Position numbers and translations under genes: made by a program. A model generated the notes under the pieces. It saw only the letters and a list, made by a program, of their open reading frames with translations, was not told the DNA's origin and made no database searches. From positions 2,480,001 through 2,544,000 of the forward strand of contig NZ_CP104263.1 of NCBI RefSeq assembly GCF_025244825.1: a stretch of 64,000 bases of DNA, written 5' to 3'. Source of the stretch: Arthrobacter jinronghuae (lineage in GTDB: Bacteria; Actinomycetota; Actinomycetes; Actinomycetales; Micrococcaceae). Positions 1-9,943 of the stretch are shown here, one piece after another (position 1 is the stretch's first letter; each line of letters opens with the position of its first letter).

Positions 1-44
1 GAGGAGGGGGCTGCCGGTGACGGGCGATGGTTCGGTGTGCTCAT
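1..44 (-). CDS. Partial CDS, N-terminus only, function unknown
   Basis: An ATG at 44 reading leftwards is preceded by a good ribosome-binding sequence (AAGGTGAAGAA). It opens a frame without stops to the window edge, coding MSTPNHRPSPAAPS. Only these 14 residues are visible, so no family can be named. It starts 52 bases after the stop of the membrane protein gene at 97-1791 on the same strand and could be the next gene of that operon. Confidence 0.45.
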   Translation of the reverse strand, partial: MSTPNHRPSPAAPS

Positions 45-96
45 TTCTTCACCTTATTACGCCTCGCCCGTCCACCGGCAAGCCCAACGCTTCCTC

Positions 97-1791
97 CTAC
101 AAAAGGTTCGCGGACAGCAGTTCCTGCGCTGCACCCACTACCAAGGCCTGGCTGGTGCCGCCGGAAGCCGGAACGTAAAGCATTACGGCTTCGCCGTGGG
201 TGACGTCGATGCCCTTGTCGGTGTTCGTCTCGCCGGTCAATGCCTGGTAGACGGTGCCTTCAAGGTTGACCGAGTCGCCGGCTTCCTTGGGTGTGCTGGA
301 GAACGTGTTGGACAGGTAGCCGAACACGATGGCCCCGCCGTCCTCGGTCCGCAGTGCGTACGTTTCCTTCGGATCGGCGGCATGCTGGAACGTGTTGGTG
401 GCGAACTCATTCTTCGGGTCGCTCTGCACCTGCTGCTGGAACTTGACCACGTCCTCGCTGAACCGGTTGGCGCCGAAGGTGTCCTTGTTCTCGCCCTCCG
501 GATTGGTCAGGGAGTCTGCCAGCGCAGCGACGGCGTCCTGCGGCGACATGGCCAGTCCGTTGTCCGAGTCTGCGGGAATCTGGGCCGAGCCTTCGGTGGC
601 AGCGGGCGGCTGCGGGAAGGTGCTGGCAGGCAGCATCTGGACAGCGGAAACGAGCTTGTAATTGTCCCTGGCCGAGTCCTGGACCAGCAGCAGCGCCTGG
701 GGCACCGGGTTTTCCTCGCCCTGGGTCACAGCGACGACGGTGCGCGGCCAGTCGGCGGCGGTGCCGATCGACTGGGTCCGCAGCGTTTCCGCGGCCACCG
801 GCACTGGGGCTTCATGGTCGGCGGACTTCGCGGCCACGGCGTAGTTCGCAGCACGCATGGCGTAGGCGGCCCCGCCGACGCGCGGCTTCAGCATCGACGC
901 ATCCTTGGCCGCGTCGCCCGCCTCGACCGTGCCGGCCACGGAATCCAGGATGCGGGTCAGCTGGGAATCCACAATTACCGGCTGGCTCCCGGCGGCGGAC
1001 TCGTCGGCAGCCAGCGCCGCTGCGGGGGCAGAGCCCGCTGCCAGAACGGCGGCGGCGGCAGCGGCCAGGAAGGCCGGACGACGGCGGTTCGGGGCCGCGG
1101 CGGTGAAGGCCGACGTCGTTCCCGAGACGCTGGGCTGCTTGTCAGCAGGCCCGGTCTCCGGACCGGCGCTGCGGCGGCTGCTGCGTCGCGGACCGTCGGA
1201 GCCGCTGCGCAGGAAGGCGAGGGCCAGGCCCAGGACGGCCAGCAGGGCACCGATGACAATCAGCGGCACGGCGAACGGACGGGTGGCGTCATTCTCCCAG
1301 GTCAGGGTCACGTCGGTGGGGGCGGCAGCGGTGCCGTCCGTGGCGAGCAGCATCCGCCAGTCGCCCTCGCCCGGCGCCTCCCAGTCGTAGGACAGTTCGC
1401 CTTCACCGGACTCTTCAATGACCCAGAGGTCAGAACCGGCAGGATTCGGAGCGGTCTTGCCGGTCTTGTCGGTGCCGACGGTTAGGTCCGAGTTGCCGTC
1501 TCCCGGACTAAGCCGGGTGGCGGCGGCGTCGGCCACCCATGCCTGGACATCGTTGGCCCGGCCAACCGCCAGCGTGAAGGGAGCATCCGAACGGACGGTG
1601 ATGTCCACGCCGTCGGAGTATTCGGCCAGCAGTTCCGGTTCCAGTACGGTGACCACGGCACCCGCGGTGCCCTCGGCTTCCATGGAAACCGACTGTGTCT
1701 CGGGTGGCGCCCAGAACGTGCGCTGGCCAATGCCTATCAGCATCAGCAGCACCCCGAGGACGATCAGCGGAACCGCAAATTTGTTTCGCAC
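97..1791 (-). CDS. Membrane-anchored secreted protein of unknown function
   Basis: This 564-residue protein matches no family I recognise with certainty. It has a GTG start with a weak upstream AGGTAAG. Hydrophobic stretches lie near residues 6-24 and 172-193, flanking an Asp/Glu-rich region of about 145 residues. After a basic Arg/Ser/Pro-rich linker, a third segment near 235-262 starts with NRRR, continues as an Ala run and ends in AAALAADE. It looks like a signal peptide placed inside the protein. The remaining 300 residues are polar and probably extracytoplasmic. The likely topology has two outside domains joined by a short cytoplasmic linker. It is divergent from the AI-2E transporter gene, and a further gene may follow it at the window edge. 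The reading frame is firm; the function is not. Confidence 0.8.
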   Translation of the reverse strand: MRNKFAVPLIVLGVLLMLIGIGQRTFWAPPETQSVSMEAEGTAGAVVTVLEPELLAEYSDGVDITVRSDAPFTLAVGRANDVQAWVADAAATRLSPGDGNSDLTVGTDKTGKTAPNPAGSDLWVIEESGEGELSYDWEAPGEGDWRMLLATDGTAAAPTDVTLTWENDATRPFAVPLIVIGALLAVLGLALAFLRSGSDGPRRSSRRSAGPETGPADKQPSVSGTTSAFTAAAPNRRRPAFLAAAAAAVLAAGSAPAAALAADESAAGSQPVIVDSQLTRILDSVAGTVEAGDAAKDASMLKPRVGGAAYAMRAANYAVAAKSADHEAPVPVAAETLRTQSIGTAADWPRTVVAVTQGEENPVPQALLLVQDSARDNYKLVSAVQMLPASTFPQPPAATEGSAQIPADSDNGLAMSPQDAVAALADSLTNPEGENKDTFGANRFSEDVVKFQQQVQSDPKNEFATNTFQHAADPKETYALRTEDGGAIVFGYLSNTFSSTPKEAGDSVNLEGTVYQALTGETNTDKGIDVTHGEAVMLYVPASGGTSQALVVGAAQELLSANLL

Positions 1792-2083
1792 AACTTACCT
1801 ATCTTCAGTCTGGGCAAATGACATGGCAGGGCGGCGGATTTTCCGAACCGGCAGGCCCGAACGCGGGCGCCGGAATGCGGCGGCTAATTCGCAGCTGGTC
1901 ATTGATGTCCTGGCACTTGGTAACCCAATGGTAACGAAATCCCTCCAGAGCACCCATTCGGGTGATGAACCGGCGCGGTTACCGCCGGATGCGCGTAAGC
2001 GGAAAACGGTTTCGGCGGCGCGCCGGCTGGTAAGGTTTCGGTTCGTATCGGCAGCCCAATCAGGCAGAGGAGAAACGCGCGAA
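1792..2083. other. Divergent intergenic region
   Basis: These 292 bases separate the leftward membrane protein gene from the rightward AI-2E transporter gene and must hold both promoters. The stretch around 1915-1935 is less GC-rich than its surroundings. I could not identify a convincing -35/-10 pair, and no coding frame here has a supported start. Confidence 0.5.
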
Positions 2084-3430
2084 ATGAGCGATAACGAGGA
2101 CGTGCCCGTCCACGCGCCGCTCCCCGGCCCTGCGGACAAAAAAGCGGCGGACGGGAATGCCCCTGACGGGAATGCGCCCCGCACCCCTCTGCCCGGATTC
2201 CTTTCCACCGCTGCGGACCGTGTCCGCTACAGTCTGCGCCACGGCGTTCCCGGCGCCCGGCCGCGGCCGCGCTTCGAATTTCCGCCCGAGGACGCAGCCG
2301 GTCCGGAGATTACGGTCGACGAGGACGAGCGGCTTCCCGATGAACGGCTCAGCGTCAGCGGCAGCGGGCAGGGGCATGACCCGGAAAGCGGGAGCCTCCG
2401 CGCCCATCCCATCTACTTTGGTTTTATGCTCACGGTCGGCGTTGGCCTGGCCCTGCTGCTGTTCTTCGTCATCACCAACGTCGGCGAGCTGCTGGTCTGG
2501 ATCGGCGCCGCCCTGTTCATTGCCCTGGGGCTGGATCCGGTGGTCCGCTGGCTGGCCGCGCGGCGGATCCCCCGCCCCGCCGGCATCGCCATCACCGTGC
2601 TGGTGCTCGCCGGCGTCGTTACGGCCTTCTTTGCGACGCTGATCCCCACCATCGTCAGCCAGTCGACGGAAATCATCGCCAACGCTCCGGGCTACATCAA
2701 CAACTTCCTTGCCTCGGACTTCTTCGTCAACATCGACAAGCAGTTCCAGATCCGTGACCGCATCGAGCAGGAAGTCGGCAGCTTCTTCTCCAACAGCTCC
2801 GCCGTGGGCGGCATTTTCGGCGGGGTCCTCAGCGTGGGGACGGTGATTGCCAACGGCCTGTTCGGTGCCCTGATCATCCTGGTCCTGACCCTGTACTTCC
2901 TGGCCTCCCTTCCGTCGATGAAGAAGTGGGCCTACCGGCTTGCCCCGCGCAGCCGCCGCCGCCGGGTGGAGGCCCTCTCAGAGGAAATCACCGGCAGCGT
3001 CGGCAACTACGTGATCGGCCAGGGCCTGGTCGCGTTGCTGGACGCCACCTATGCCTTCATCGTGATGACCATCACCGGCGTGCCGTTCTCGGTGCTGCTG
3101 GCCTTCCTGGTGGCGCTGCTCGCATTCATCCCGCTGGTGGGCCCGCCCATAGCGCTCGTGCTGGTCTCACTGGTGGCCCTGACGGAGGGCTGGCAGACGG
3201 CGGTGGTCTTTGCCATCCTCTACATGGCCTACCTGCAGTTCGAGGCCTACTTCGTCTCCCCCCGCGTGATGCAGCGGGCCGTGGCAGTGCCCGGCGCCGT
3301 CGCCGTCATCGCCGTGATTGCCGGCGGCAGCCTGCTGGGAGTACTGGGGGCGCTGATAGCCATCCCGACGGCGGCCGCCACCCTGCTGCTGCTCAAGGAA
3401 GTCTTCATCGCCCGGCAGGACCGGCAGTAG
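2084..3430 (+). CDS. AI-2E family transporter (PerM/TqsA-like)
   Basis: This 448-residue integral membrane protein belongs to the AI-2E exporter family. Members of that family export autoinducer-2 or act as ion antiporters; the substrate here cannot be inferred. A Pro/Asp/Glu-rich hydrophilic tail of about 110 residues precedes paired hydrophobic segments from about residue 112. A hydrophilic region in the middle contains the usual amphipathic stretch (IDKQFQIRDRIEQEV). The C-terminal half has the family-typical FIPLVGPPIALV and a final GALIAIPTAA segment. I chose the ATG at 2084 because AGGAG lies about ten bases upstream; the frame stays open further upstream without a better start. It ends four bases before a convergent small gene, with no room for a separate terminator. 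Confidence 0.85.
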   Translation: MSDNEDVPVHAPLPGPADKKAADGNAPDGNAPRTPLPGFLSTAADRVRYSLRHGVPGARPRPRFEFPPEDAAGPEITVDEDERLPDERLSVSGSGQGHDPESGSLRAHPIYFGFMLTVGVGLALLLFFVITNVGELLVWIGAALFIALGLDPVVRWLAARRIPRPAGIAITVLVLAGVVTAFFATLIPTIVSQSTEIIANAPGYINNFLASDFFVNIDKQFQIRDRIEQEVGSFFSNSSAVGGIFGGVLSVGTVIANGLFGALIILVLTLYFLASLPSMKKWAYRLAPRSRRRRVEALSEEITGSVGNYVIGQGLVALLDATYAFIVMTITGVPFSVLLAFLVALLAFIPLVGPPIALVLVSLVALTEGWQTAVVFAILYMAYLQFEAYFVSPRVMQRAVAVPGAVAVIAVIAGGSLLGVLGALIAIPTAAATLLLLKEVFIARQDRQ

Positions 3431-3434
3431 CCCG

Positions 3435-3788
3435 TCAGTATCTGCGGCGGATCCGCCAGCAGTGGTTGTGCCAGTGCCGCCGACCCTCGACGGCTGTCTG
3501 GCGGCCCAGCAGCGAGTCTTCCTGCCACACGACGAGGTGCGCGGTTCCGGGCGGGATGATCTGCCCGCAGCCGGGGCACCGATAGTCCTTTGCGGCGTTG
3601 CCGGCCGTGATCTGCCGCACCGACCATTCGCCGTCGGGACCGCTTTCACGGCGCGGAATACCGGCACGCGTGCGTTCCAGATCCCCTTCCGGCGGGGCGG
3701 AAGCCCACTTGCGGCGGGCGTTCCGGCCGGCAGCACTGCCGGCGGCAGGCGTGCGGCGGGGATGGTTCGAACGGGGCATAGAAGTCAT
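3435..3788 (-). CDS. Small zinc-ribbon-like conserved protein
   Basis: A 117-residue basic protein; homologues in actinobacteria are often labelled ATP/GTP-binding protein, but I see no nucleotide-binding motif. The N-terminal 55 residues are Arg/Pro/Ala-rich and probably disordered. The C-terminal half carries CPGCGQIIPPG, followed by HLVVW and then HWHNHCW, so Cys and His residues are placed to bind a zinc ion. A second ATG at 3779 is an alternative start. The gene is divergent from nucS with only 31 bases between the two start codons, so the promoters must overlap. Confidence 0.7.
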   Translation of the reverse strand: MTSMPRSNHPRRTPAAGSAAGRNARRKWASAPPEGDLERTRAGIPRRESGPDGEWSVRQITAGNAAKDYRCPGCGQIIPPGTAHLVVWQEDSLLGRQTAVEGRRHWHNHCWRIRRRY

Positions 3789-3807
3789 TTTGCCGCAGTT
3801 CAGCCGG

Positions 3808-3813
3808 TAAAGT
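3808..3813 (+). promoter_or_regulatory. Candidate -10 element of nucS (leaderless)
   Basis: TAAAGT fits the actinobacterial TANNNT -10 consensus and lies exactly six bases before the GTG of nucS. No Shine-Dalgarno sequence is present, so transcription probably starts at the start codon. I see no convincing -35 element. Confidence 0.5.
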
Positions 3814-3819
3814 GCAACT

Positions 3820-4515
3820 GTGCGTTTAGTAATAGCCCGATGCTCCGTTGACTACGTCGGCCGCCTCCGTGCCCATCTGCCCCTGGCCGTAAGGCTGCTC
3901 ATGGTGAAGGCCGACGGTTCCGTCCTGATCCATTCCGACGGCGGATCCTACAAACCGCTGAACTGGATGAGCCCGCCGGCTACCATGCGCAGCCTCGAAC
4001 CGGACGAGACGGACGCCGAAGCCGGCGTCACGGAAGTCTGGAACGTCCAAAGCGCGAAGACCGACGACCGCCTGATCATCAGCATCCACGAGCGGTTCTC
4101 TGACGTCTCCCATGACCTCGGAACCGATCCCGGCCTCATCAAGGACGGCGTGGAAGCAGACCTGCAGCGCCTGCTGGCCGAACAGATCAACCGCTTGGGC
4201 GAGGGCCACACGCTGATCCGCCGGGAATACATGACGGCCATCGGCCCCGTGGACATCCTGGCCCGCGACGCCACGGGCGCCACGGTGGCCGTGGAACTGA
4301 AGCGCCGTGGAGACATCGACGGCGTGGAGCAGCTGACCCGCTACCTGGAACTGCTCAACCGGGACCCCCTGCTGGCTCCGGTCCGCGGTATTTTCGCCGC
4401 CCAGCAGATCAAGCCCCAGGCCCGGGTGCTGGCCGAGGACCGCGGGATCACCTGCCTCACGCTCGACTACGACGCGATGCGCGGCGTGGATGACCGGGAT
4501 TCCCGCCTCTTCTGA
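3820..4515 (+). CDS. nucS: Mismatch-specific endonuclease NucS (EndoMS)
   Basis: NucS cuts both strands at mismatched base pairs and provides the non-canonical mismatch repair of Actinobacteria, which lack MutS and MutL. The 231-residue protein has the N-terminal DNA-binding/dimerisation domain ([26 protein letters not shown]). Its C-terminal RecB-like nuclease domain has the catalytic core [16 protein letters not shown] and a downstream QLTRYLELL helix. The C-terminus DSRLF resembles the motif with which NucS binds the sliding clamp. The GTG at 3820 gives the family's N-terminus, and no ribosome-binding site precedes it. In M. tuberculosis the orthologue (Rv1321) lies near murA and the atp operon, as here. 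Confidence 0.93.
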   Translation: MRLVIARCSVDYVGRLRAHLPLAVRLLMVKADGSVLIHSDGGSYKPLNWMSPPATMRSLEPDETDAEAGVTEVWNVQSAKTDDRLIISIHERFSDVSHDLGTDPGLIKDGVEADLQRLLAEQINRLGEGHTLIRREYMTAIGPVDILARDATGATVAVELKRRGDIDGVEQLTRYLELLNRDPLLAPVRGIFAAQQIKPQARVLAEDRGITCLTLDYDAMRGVDDRDSRLF

Positions 4516-4552
4516 CTCCCCCGCCCCGCTCCCGGCCGCCGGGCAACATGCC

Positions 4553-4558
4553 TAGAAT
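4553..4558 (+). promoter_or_regulatory. Candidate -10 element of nagA (leaderless)
   Basis: TAGAAT lies six bases upstream of the nagA ATG and no ribosome-binding site is present. The nucS stop codon lies only about 40 bases upstream, so nagA appears to have its own promoter in the short gap. Confidence 0.45.
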
Positions 4559-4564
4559 CGGTGC

Positions 4565-5782
4565 ATGAACCCCACAGCGCGCAGCCGGGACCGCGGCTAC
4601 CTCCGAGGCAGCCTGCTGACCCCGGACGAGCTGGTTCCCGACGGCGCACTCGCGTTTGTCGGGGACCGGATCACCTACGCCGGCCCGGCCGGCGGTTTTG
4701 ACGACGCCGGCTGGCCGGAGCCCGCGCCCCTGCCGGCCGGTTCGCTCATCCTTCCCGGACTCGTGGACCTGCACTGCCACGGCGCAGCGGGAAGCGATTT
4801 CACCAGCTCCGATGCCGGGGGAATGCGGCGGGCAGCTGCCTTCCTGCATTCGGCGGGAACCACCACGCTGCTCGCCAGCACGGTATCCGCGTCCCGTCCG
4901 GACCTGCTTGCTGCTGCCGCACGGCTCGGGGCCCTGGCGAGGGAAGGGCTCATTGCCGGAATCCATGCCGAAGGGCCGTTCCTCGCGCCGGAGCGCTGCG
5001 GCGCGCAGGACCCGAGGTTCCTGATCCCGCCGGACCCGGGCTTCGTGGATGAGCTGATAGAGGCCGCGGACAGCGAACTGGTCACCATGACCTATGCTCC
5101 CGAGCTCCCCGGAGCAGACGATCTGGTGGACCGCCTGGTCCTGCACGGCGTGACGCCGTCGCTGGGGCATACCGCCGCCGCGGACCCCGTTGCTGCCGAG
5201 TCACTGGAGTCCGCCCGGGAGGAAATGGAAGAGGCCGGCTTCGGCGGCTACGCTCCCCGCCCCACGGTGACGCACCTGTTCAACGGCATGGATCCGATGC
5301 ACCACCGCTCCCCCGGCGCAGTCGCAGCGAGCCTGCGGTCCGCGCGCAGCGGGGCGGCCGTGGTGGAGCTGATCGCCGACGGGGCGCATCTGGACCCCGC
5401 CCTCGTACGCACCGTCTTCGAGCTTGTAGGCGGTGCCAACGTGGCCCTCGTGAGTGATTCCATGGCGGCCACCGGGCTGGGCGACGGCACCTACCGGCTT
5501 GGCTCTGCCGACGTCGTGGTGGGGAACGGGACGGCCCGCCTGCCCGACGGCACGCTGGCCGGCGGCACCGCCACGCTGCTCCAGTGCGTACGCACGGCTG
5601 TCGCTGCCGGTGTGCCGCTCGCCGACGCCGTGGGTGCTGCCACTGCGGTGCCCGCAGACGTGCTGCGGCTCGCCGATGAAGTGGGTGCCCTGCGCCGCGG
5701 TCTGCGCGCCGATGCACTGGTGGTCTCGCCGGACCTGGAGCTGCACGCGGTCCTGCGCTGCGGAACGTGGCTACCGGTTTAG
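4565..5782 (+). CDS. nagA: N-acetylglucosamine-6-phosphate deacetylase
   Basis: This enzyme removes the acetyl group of GlcNAc-6-phosphate in the cytoplasm, feeding amino sugars from recycled cell wall or chitin into glucosamine-6-phosphate. The 405-residue protein has the amidohydrolase signatures in order: LPGLVDLHCHGAAG (the first metal-site histidine region), HAEGPFL (metal-binding Glu), SLGHT, THLFNGM (substrate-binding His-Asn) and SDSMAATG (catalytic Asp). A C-terminal strand region (GLRADALVVSPDLEL) completes the small beta-domain. Length is close to the bacterial norm of about 380-400. No nagB or transport genes are adjacent. Confidence 0.92.
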   Translation: MNPTARSRDRGYLRGSLLTPDELVPDGALAFVGDRITYAGPAGGFDDAGWPEPAPLPAGSLILPGLVDLHCHGAAGSDFTSSDAGGMRRAAAFLHSAGTTTLLASTVSASRPDLLAAAARLGALAREGLIAGIHAEGPFLAPERCGAQDPRFLIPPDPGFVDELIEAADSELVTMTYAPELPGADDLVDRLVLHGVTPSLGHTAAADPVAAESLESAREEMEEAGFGGYAPRPTVTHLFNGMDPMHHRSPGAVAASLRSARSGAAVVELIADGAHLDPALVRTVFELVGGANVALVSDSMAATGLGDGTYRLGSADVVVGNGTARLPDGTLAGGTATLLQCVRTAVAAGVPLADAVGAATAVPADVLRLADEVGALRRGLRADALVVSPDLELHAVLRCGTWLPV

Positions 5783-6014
5783 AAAAGCACGGAAAAAAAG
5801 TTCCAAATATTTCGTTTCGACCATTGACCAGACATTTCGGTTATGCAACGCTGTTACCAAGTCTTTGTGTAGGTGTTTTTTCATGCTCGCAAGACCGTTG
5901 CGAGTGAGAAGCTCCTCAAGGAACTGCTGAACGGCAAGAACTTGGGCTTTCTTGCTTCAGTAACATATCCGGCACGGACTGTGCAGGTAAGTTCCACATT
6001 ATGAGGAGAAACAA
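5783..6014 (+). promoter_or_regulatory. Promoter and structured 5' leader of cspA
   Basis: This 232-base gap before the cold-shock gene is AT-richer than its neighbours. TTGACC near 5824-5829 is a candidate -35; the matching -10 is unclear. Two hairpins can form in the presumed leader: CTCGCAA (5886-5892) with TTGCGAG (5898-5904), and GCAAGAA (5934-5940) with TTCTTGC (5949-5955). A strong AGGAG lies just before the ATG. Long folded leaders are known to act as temperature-responsive elements of cspA mRNAs; that role here is inferred. Confidence 0.5.
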
Positions 6015-6218
6015 ATGGCTCAGGGTACCGTCAAATGGTTTAACGCCGAAAAGGGCTTCGGCTTCATCACTCCGGACGACTCCGACGGCGACGTCTTCGT
6101 TCACTACTCCGAAATCCAGACCAACGGATTCAAGACCCTCGACGAAAACCAGCGCGTTTCCTTCGAGATCGGCCAGGGCGCCAAGGGCCCCCAGGCCACC
6201 GGCGTAACCGCCCTCTAA
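6015..6218 (+). CDS. cspA: Cold-shock protein, CspA family
   Basis: A 67-residue single cold-shock domain that binds single-stranded RNA and DNA and acts as an RNA chaperone. Both RNA-binding motifs are present: KGFGFIT (RNP1) and VFVHYSEI (RNP2). The N-terminus [14 protein letters not shown] and the length are typical of actinobacterial CspA. The start is fixed by the AGGAG sequence about seven bases upstream. The gene stands alone between a long leader and a strong terminator shared with the convergent murA gene. Confidence 0.96.
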   Translation: MAQGTVKWFNAEKGFGFITPDDSDGDVFVHYSEIQTNGFKTLDENQRVSFEIGQGAKGPQATGVTAL

Positions 6219-6249
6219 GGTTCCCGCACTTTCTTCGCAGGAAAATAAG

Positions 6250-6279
6250 GAAAGCCCCCGGCAAATGCCGGGGGCTTTC
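6250..6279. terminator. Bidirectional intrinsic terminator, cspA / murA
   Basis: A 13-bp perfect stem (GAAAGCCCCCGGC with its complement) around a four-base AAAT loop lies between the convergent ends of cspA and murA. T-rich or A-rich flanks lie on both sides, so it can serve both genes. Confidence 0.88.
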
Positions 6280-6294
6280 TAGTTATTGATTCCG

Positions 6295-7560
6295 CTACCC
6301 GCGCCGGCGGACCACGTTCGCACCGAGACCCCGGAGATTCTCCATGAATCTCTCATACCCGCGGTCAATATGGTCCACGCCCCGCACTTCCGTGGTTCCG
6401 TCAGCGGCCAGGCCAGCTATGACAAGGGCCGCGCCGGCCCGGATGTCGTTGGCCACCACGGGTGCACCGGAGAGCAGCTCGACGCCCTGGATCAGGGCGT
6501 GGTGCCCGTCGAGGCGTACCACCGCTCCGAGCCGCGCCAGTTCGGAAGTGAAGCCCCAGCGCGCTTCGAAAACGTTCTCGGTGACCATGCCCGAGCCGTT
6601 TGAGACGGCGTTGAGGGCCACCACGAAGGGCTGCAGGTCGGTCGGGAACCCGGGATACGGCAGTGTGGAGACATTGATGGGCTCCGGACGGGCCGGCCCC
6701 TTCACGGTGAAGCCGTCCTCCCCCGTGCTGACTTCACAGCCCGCCTGGGTGAGCTTGTCGAGTACCACGGCCAGCGCCGATGCATCCGCGGAACGCACCT
6801 CGATTTCCCCGCCGGTGATCGCTGCGGCGAAGGCCCAGGTGCCGGCGACAATCCGGTCCGGCACCACGCGGTGTTCCACCGGGTGCAGTTCCTGGACTCC
6901 GTCGATAACGAGCGTGTTGGTGCCCACGCCGCTGATCTGCGCGCCCATGCCGTTGAGCATGCGGGCAATGTCCGTGATTTCCGGTTCCCGGGCAGCGTTA
7001 TCGACCACGGTGCGTCCGCGGGCCAGGGTGGCGGCCATCATGAGGTTCTCGGTGGCGCCTACGGAGGGAAAGTCCAGGATATGGTCTGCGCCGTGCAGGC
7101 CTTCCGGGACCGAGGCAACCAGGTACCCGTGGTCGATGCCGATCTCGGCGCCCATGAGTTCCAGCCCGGCGCGGTGCATGTCCAGTCCGCGGGAACCGAT
7201 GGCGTCTCCGCCCGGCAGCGCGACCTCTGCGCGCCGGCAGCGGGCCACCAGCGGTCCCAGCACGGAGATGGAGGCACGCATGGCGCGGACGAGGTCATAG
7301 TCCGCCTGGTGGCCCAGCTCCTGCGGGACGTCTACGGCAACGGACGCGGCGTCGACGTCGTAATCCACCGAGCATCCCAGCCGGCGCAGCAGCTCCGCCA
7401 TGATCCAGACATCCTGGATGTTGGGGACATTCGTGATGACGGATCGGCCCTGCGCAAGCAGCGTCGCCGCCATCAGCTTCAGGACGCTGTTCTTGGCACC
7501 CGGGACAGTAACGGCTCCGTGAAGGGTGGACGGGCCGGTAACAACAATGACGTCTTCCAT
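6295..7560 (-). CDS. murA: UDP-N-acetylglucosamine 1-carboxyvinyltransferase
   Basis: MurA transfers enolpyruvate from PEP to UDP-GlcNAc, the first committed step of peptidoglycan synthesis. The 421-residue protein has the inside-out alpha/beta barrel signatures: PGAKNSVLK with the catalytic Lys23, the mobile loop [10 protein letters not shown], and a C-terminal half with [10 protein letters not shown]. The loop residue that is a PEP-binding Cys in E. coli (Cys115) is Asp119 here (GAC, bases 7204-7206), as in M. tuberculosis MurA. In other bacteria this change removes the target of fosfomycin. The ATG at 7560 gives the family N-terminus. It lies just downstream of the atp/DUF2550 unit, behind a terminator, and seems to have its own leaderless promoter. 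Confidence 0.95.
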   Translation of the reverse strand: MEDVIVVTGPSTLHGAVTVPGAKNSVLKLMAATLLAQGRSVITNVPNIQDVWIMAELLRRLGCSVDYDVDAASVAVDVPQELGHQADYDLVRAMRASISVLGPLVARCRRAEVALPGGDAIGSRGLDMHRAGLELMGAEIGIDHGYLVASVPEGLHGADHILDFPSVGATENLMMAATLARGRTVVDNAAREPEITDIARMLNGMGAQISGVGTNTLVIDGVQELHPVEHRVVPDRIVAGTWAFAAAITGGEIEVRSADASALAVVLDKLTQAGCEVSTGEDGFTVKGPARPEPINVSTLPYPGFPTDLQPFVVALNAVSNGSGMVTENVFEARWGFTSELARLGAVVRLDGHHALIQGVELLSGAPVVANDIRAGAALVIAGLAADGTTEVRGVDHIDRGYERFMENLRGLGANVVRRRG

Positions 7561-7566
7561 TACTCC

Positions 7567-7572
7567 ATAGTA
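7567..7572 (-). promoter_or_regulatory. Candidate -10 element of murA (leaderless)
   Basis: Read on the minus strand, TACTAT lies six bases before the murA ATG. The intervening GGAG is too close to the ATG to serve as a normal ribosome-binding site. The element follows directly after the terminator at 7606-7633, which agrees with separate transcription of murA. Confidence 0.45.
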
Positions 7573-7605
7573 GGCGGACGGGACAGGCACCCGCGGGCAG
7601 CAAAA

Positions 7606-7633
7606 AAGGCACAGGGACAATTCCCTGTGCCTT
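7606..7633 (-). terminator. Intrinsic terminator of the atp-DUF2550 transcript
   Basis: A 12-bp perfect stem (AAGGCACAGGGA and complement) with a four-base loop is followed, on the minus strand, by a run of T residues (7602-7607). It ends transcription coming from the ATP synthase operon and the DUF2550 gene before murA. Confidence 0.85.
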
Positions 7634-7665
7634 CTAAGCAAAGCTTTTTCCTGCCGGCCCGGCGC

Positions 7666-8094
7666 CTAGCGCCAGGTACCGATGCCGACCACGGGGCCGG
7701 CTTCCACCCATGAAGACAAGCCCGTATAGGCCTCGTATTTCATGGCCACCAGGATGATGCTGCCCTGGTAGTTCAAGTTGACGACGACGGCACCGGGCTG
7801 GATACGCGCACGCTCGGCTTCAGTGGGCTCCCGCCAGCCGGCCATCTCCAGCGAACTGCGCAGGAAACGGTACGGCGGACGCGGGCTCAGCGAGACCAGG
7901 CGCAGCCATTCCAAATGGGTGTCCGTATAACGGCAAACCCCCATCCGCCACCCCGCAGGGGGGAGGCAGATGGAGGCATCGAAGGTCCCCAGGGCGCGCC
8001 GCAGCTGGCTGCGGCGCACCCCGAAGAGCACTACTGCAAGGACGAGCAGCCCGAAGAGGGCGGCCAACGCAATGAACACATAGGAGCTGTCCAT
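7666..8094 (-). CDS. DUF2550 family membrane protein
   Basis: A 142-residue protein with one N-terminal membrane anchor (residues about 6-25, YVFIALAALFGLLVLAVVLFG), an RRSQLRR charge cluster, and a soluble domain rich in conserved aromatic residues (WRMGVCRYTDTHLEWLRL). This is the DUF2550 family, equivalent to Rv1312 of M. tuberculosis, always found next to atpC; its function is unknown. It starts nine bases after the atpC stop and is probably the last gene of the atp operon. Confidence 0.88.
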   Translation of the reverse strand: MDSSYVFIALAALFGLLVLAVVLFGVRRSQLRRALGTFDASICLPPAGWRMGVCRYTDTHLEWLRLVSLSPRPPYRFLRSSLEMAGWREPTEAERARIQPGAVVVNLNYQGSIILVAMKYEAYTGLSSWVEAGPVVGIGTWR

Positions 8095-8103
8095 CGGAAG
8101 GAG

Positions 8104-8397
8104 TCAGCGGGTCCCGGCGGTTGCTTCGTTGGTCACCTTGGCATTGTCCGCCACGATGACCACCCGGTTGTTGTCCACGGAGAAGAATCCGCCGTCGACG
8201 CTTACCTCAATGCGGGAACCGGACACCGGTTCGATGGCCAGTCCGCCCTCTGCCAGGATGGCCAGCACCGGTGAGTGCCCGGGAAGGATCCCGATCTCGC
8301 CGTCGCTGGTGCGGGCCTTGACCATCTTTGCCGCTCCCGACCACACGAAGTGGTCGGCAGCAACAATCTCAACTTCGAGTTCAGCAGCGTCCGCCAT
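8104..8397 (-). CDS. atpC: ATP synthase F1 subunit epsilon
   Basis: The 97-residue epsilon subunit sits in the central stalk of F1 and couples rotation to catalysis. It contains the N-terminal beta-sandwich (LEVEIVAADHFVWSG, GILPGHSPVLAIL, VSVDGGFFSVDNNRVVIVAD) and stops soon after it. The C-terminal helical hairpin that inhibits ATPase activity in E. coli is largely missing, as is usual for short actinobacterial forms. The ATG at 8397 gives the standard N-terminus and lies five bases after the atpD stop. Confidence 0.93.
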   Translation of the reverse strand: MADAAELEVEIVAADHFVWSGAAKMVKARTSDGEIGILPGHSPVLAILAEGGLAIEPVSGSRIEVSVDGGFFSVDNNRVVIVADNAKVTNEATAGTR

Positions 8398-8402
8398 GGG
8401 GC

Positions 8403-9884
<1,482 letters not shown>

Positions 9885-9943
9885 TTAGATGGCGTGTGGA
9901 CTAAGTTTTTTATGCGTTGGAACTTATCTTCGAGCGGGGCAGG

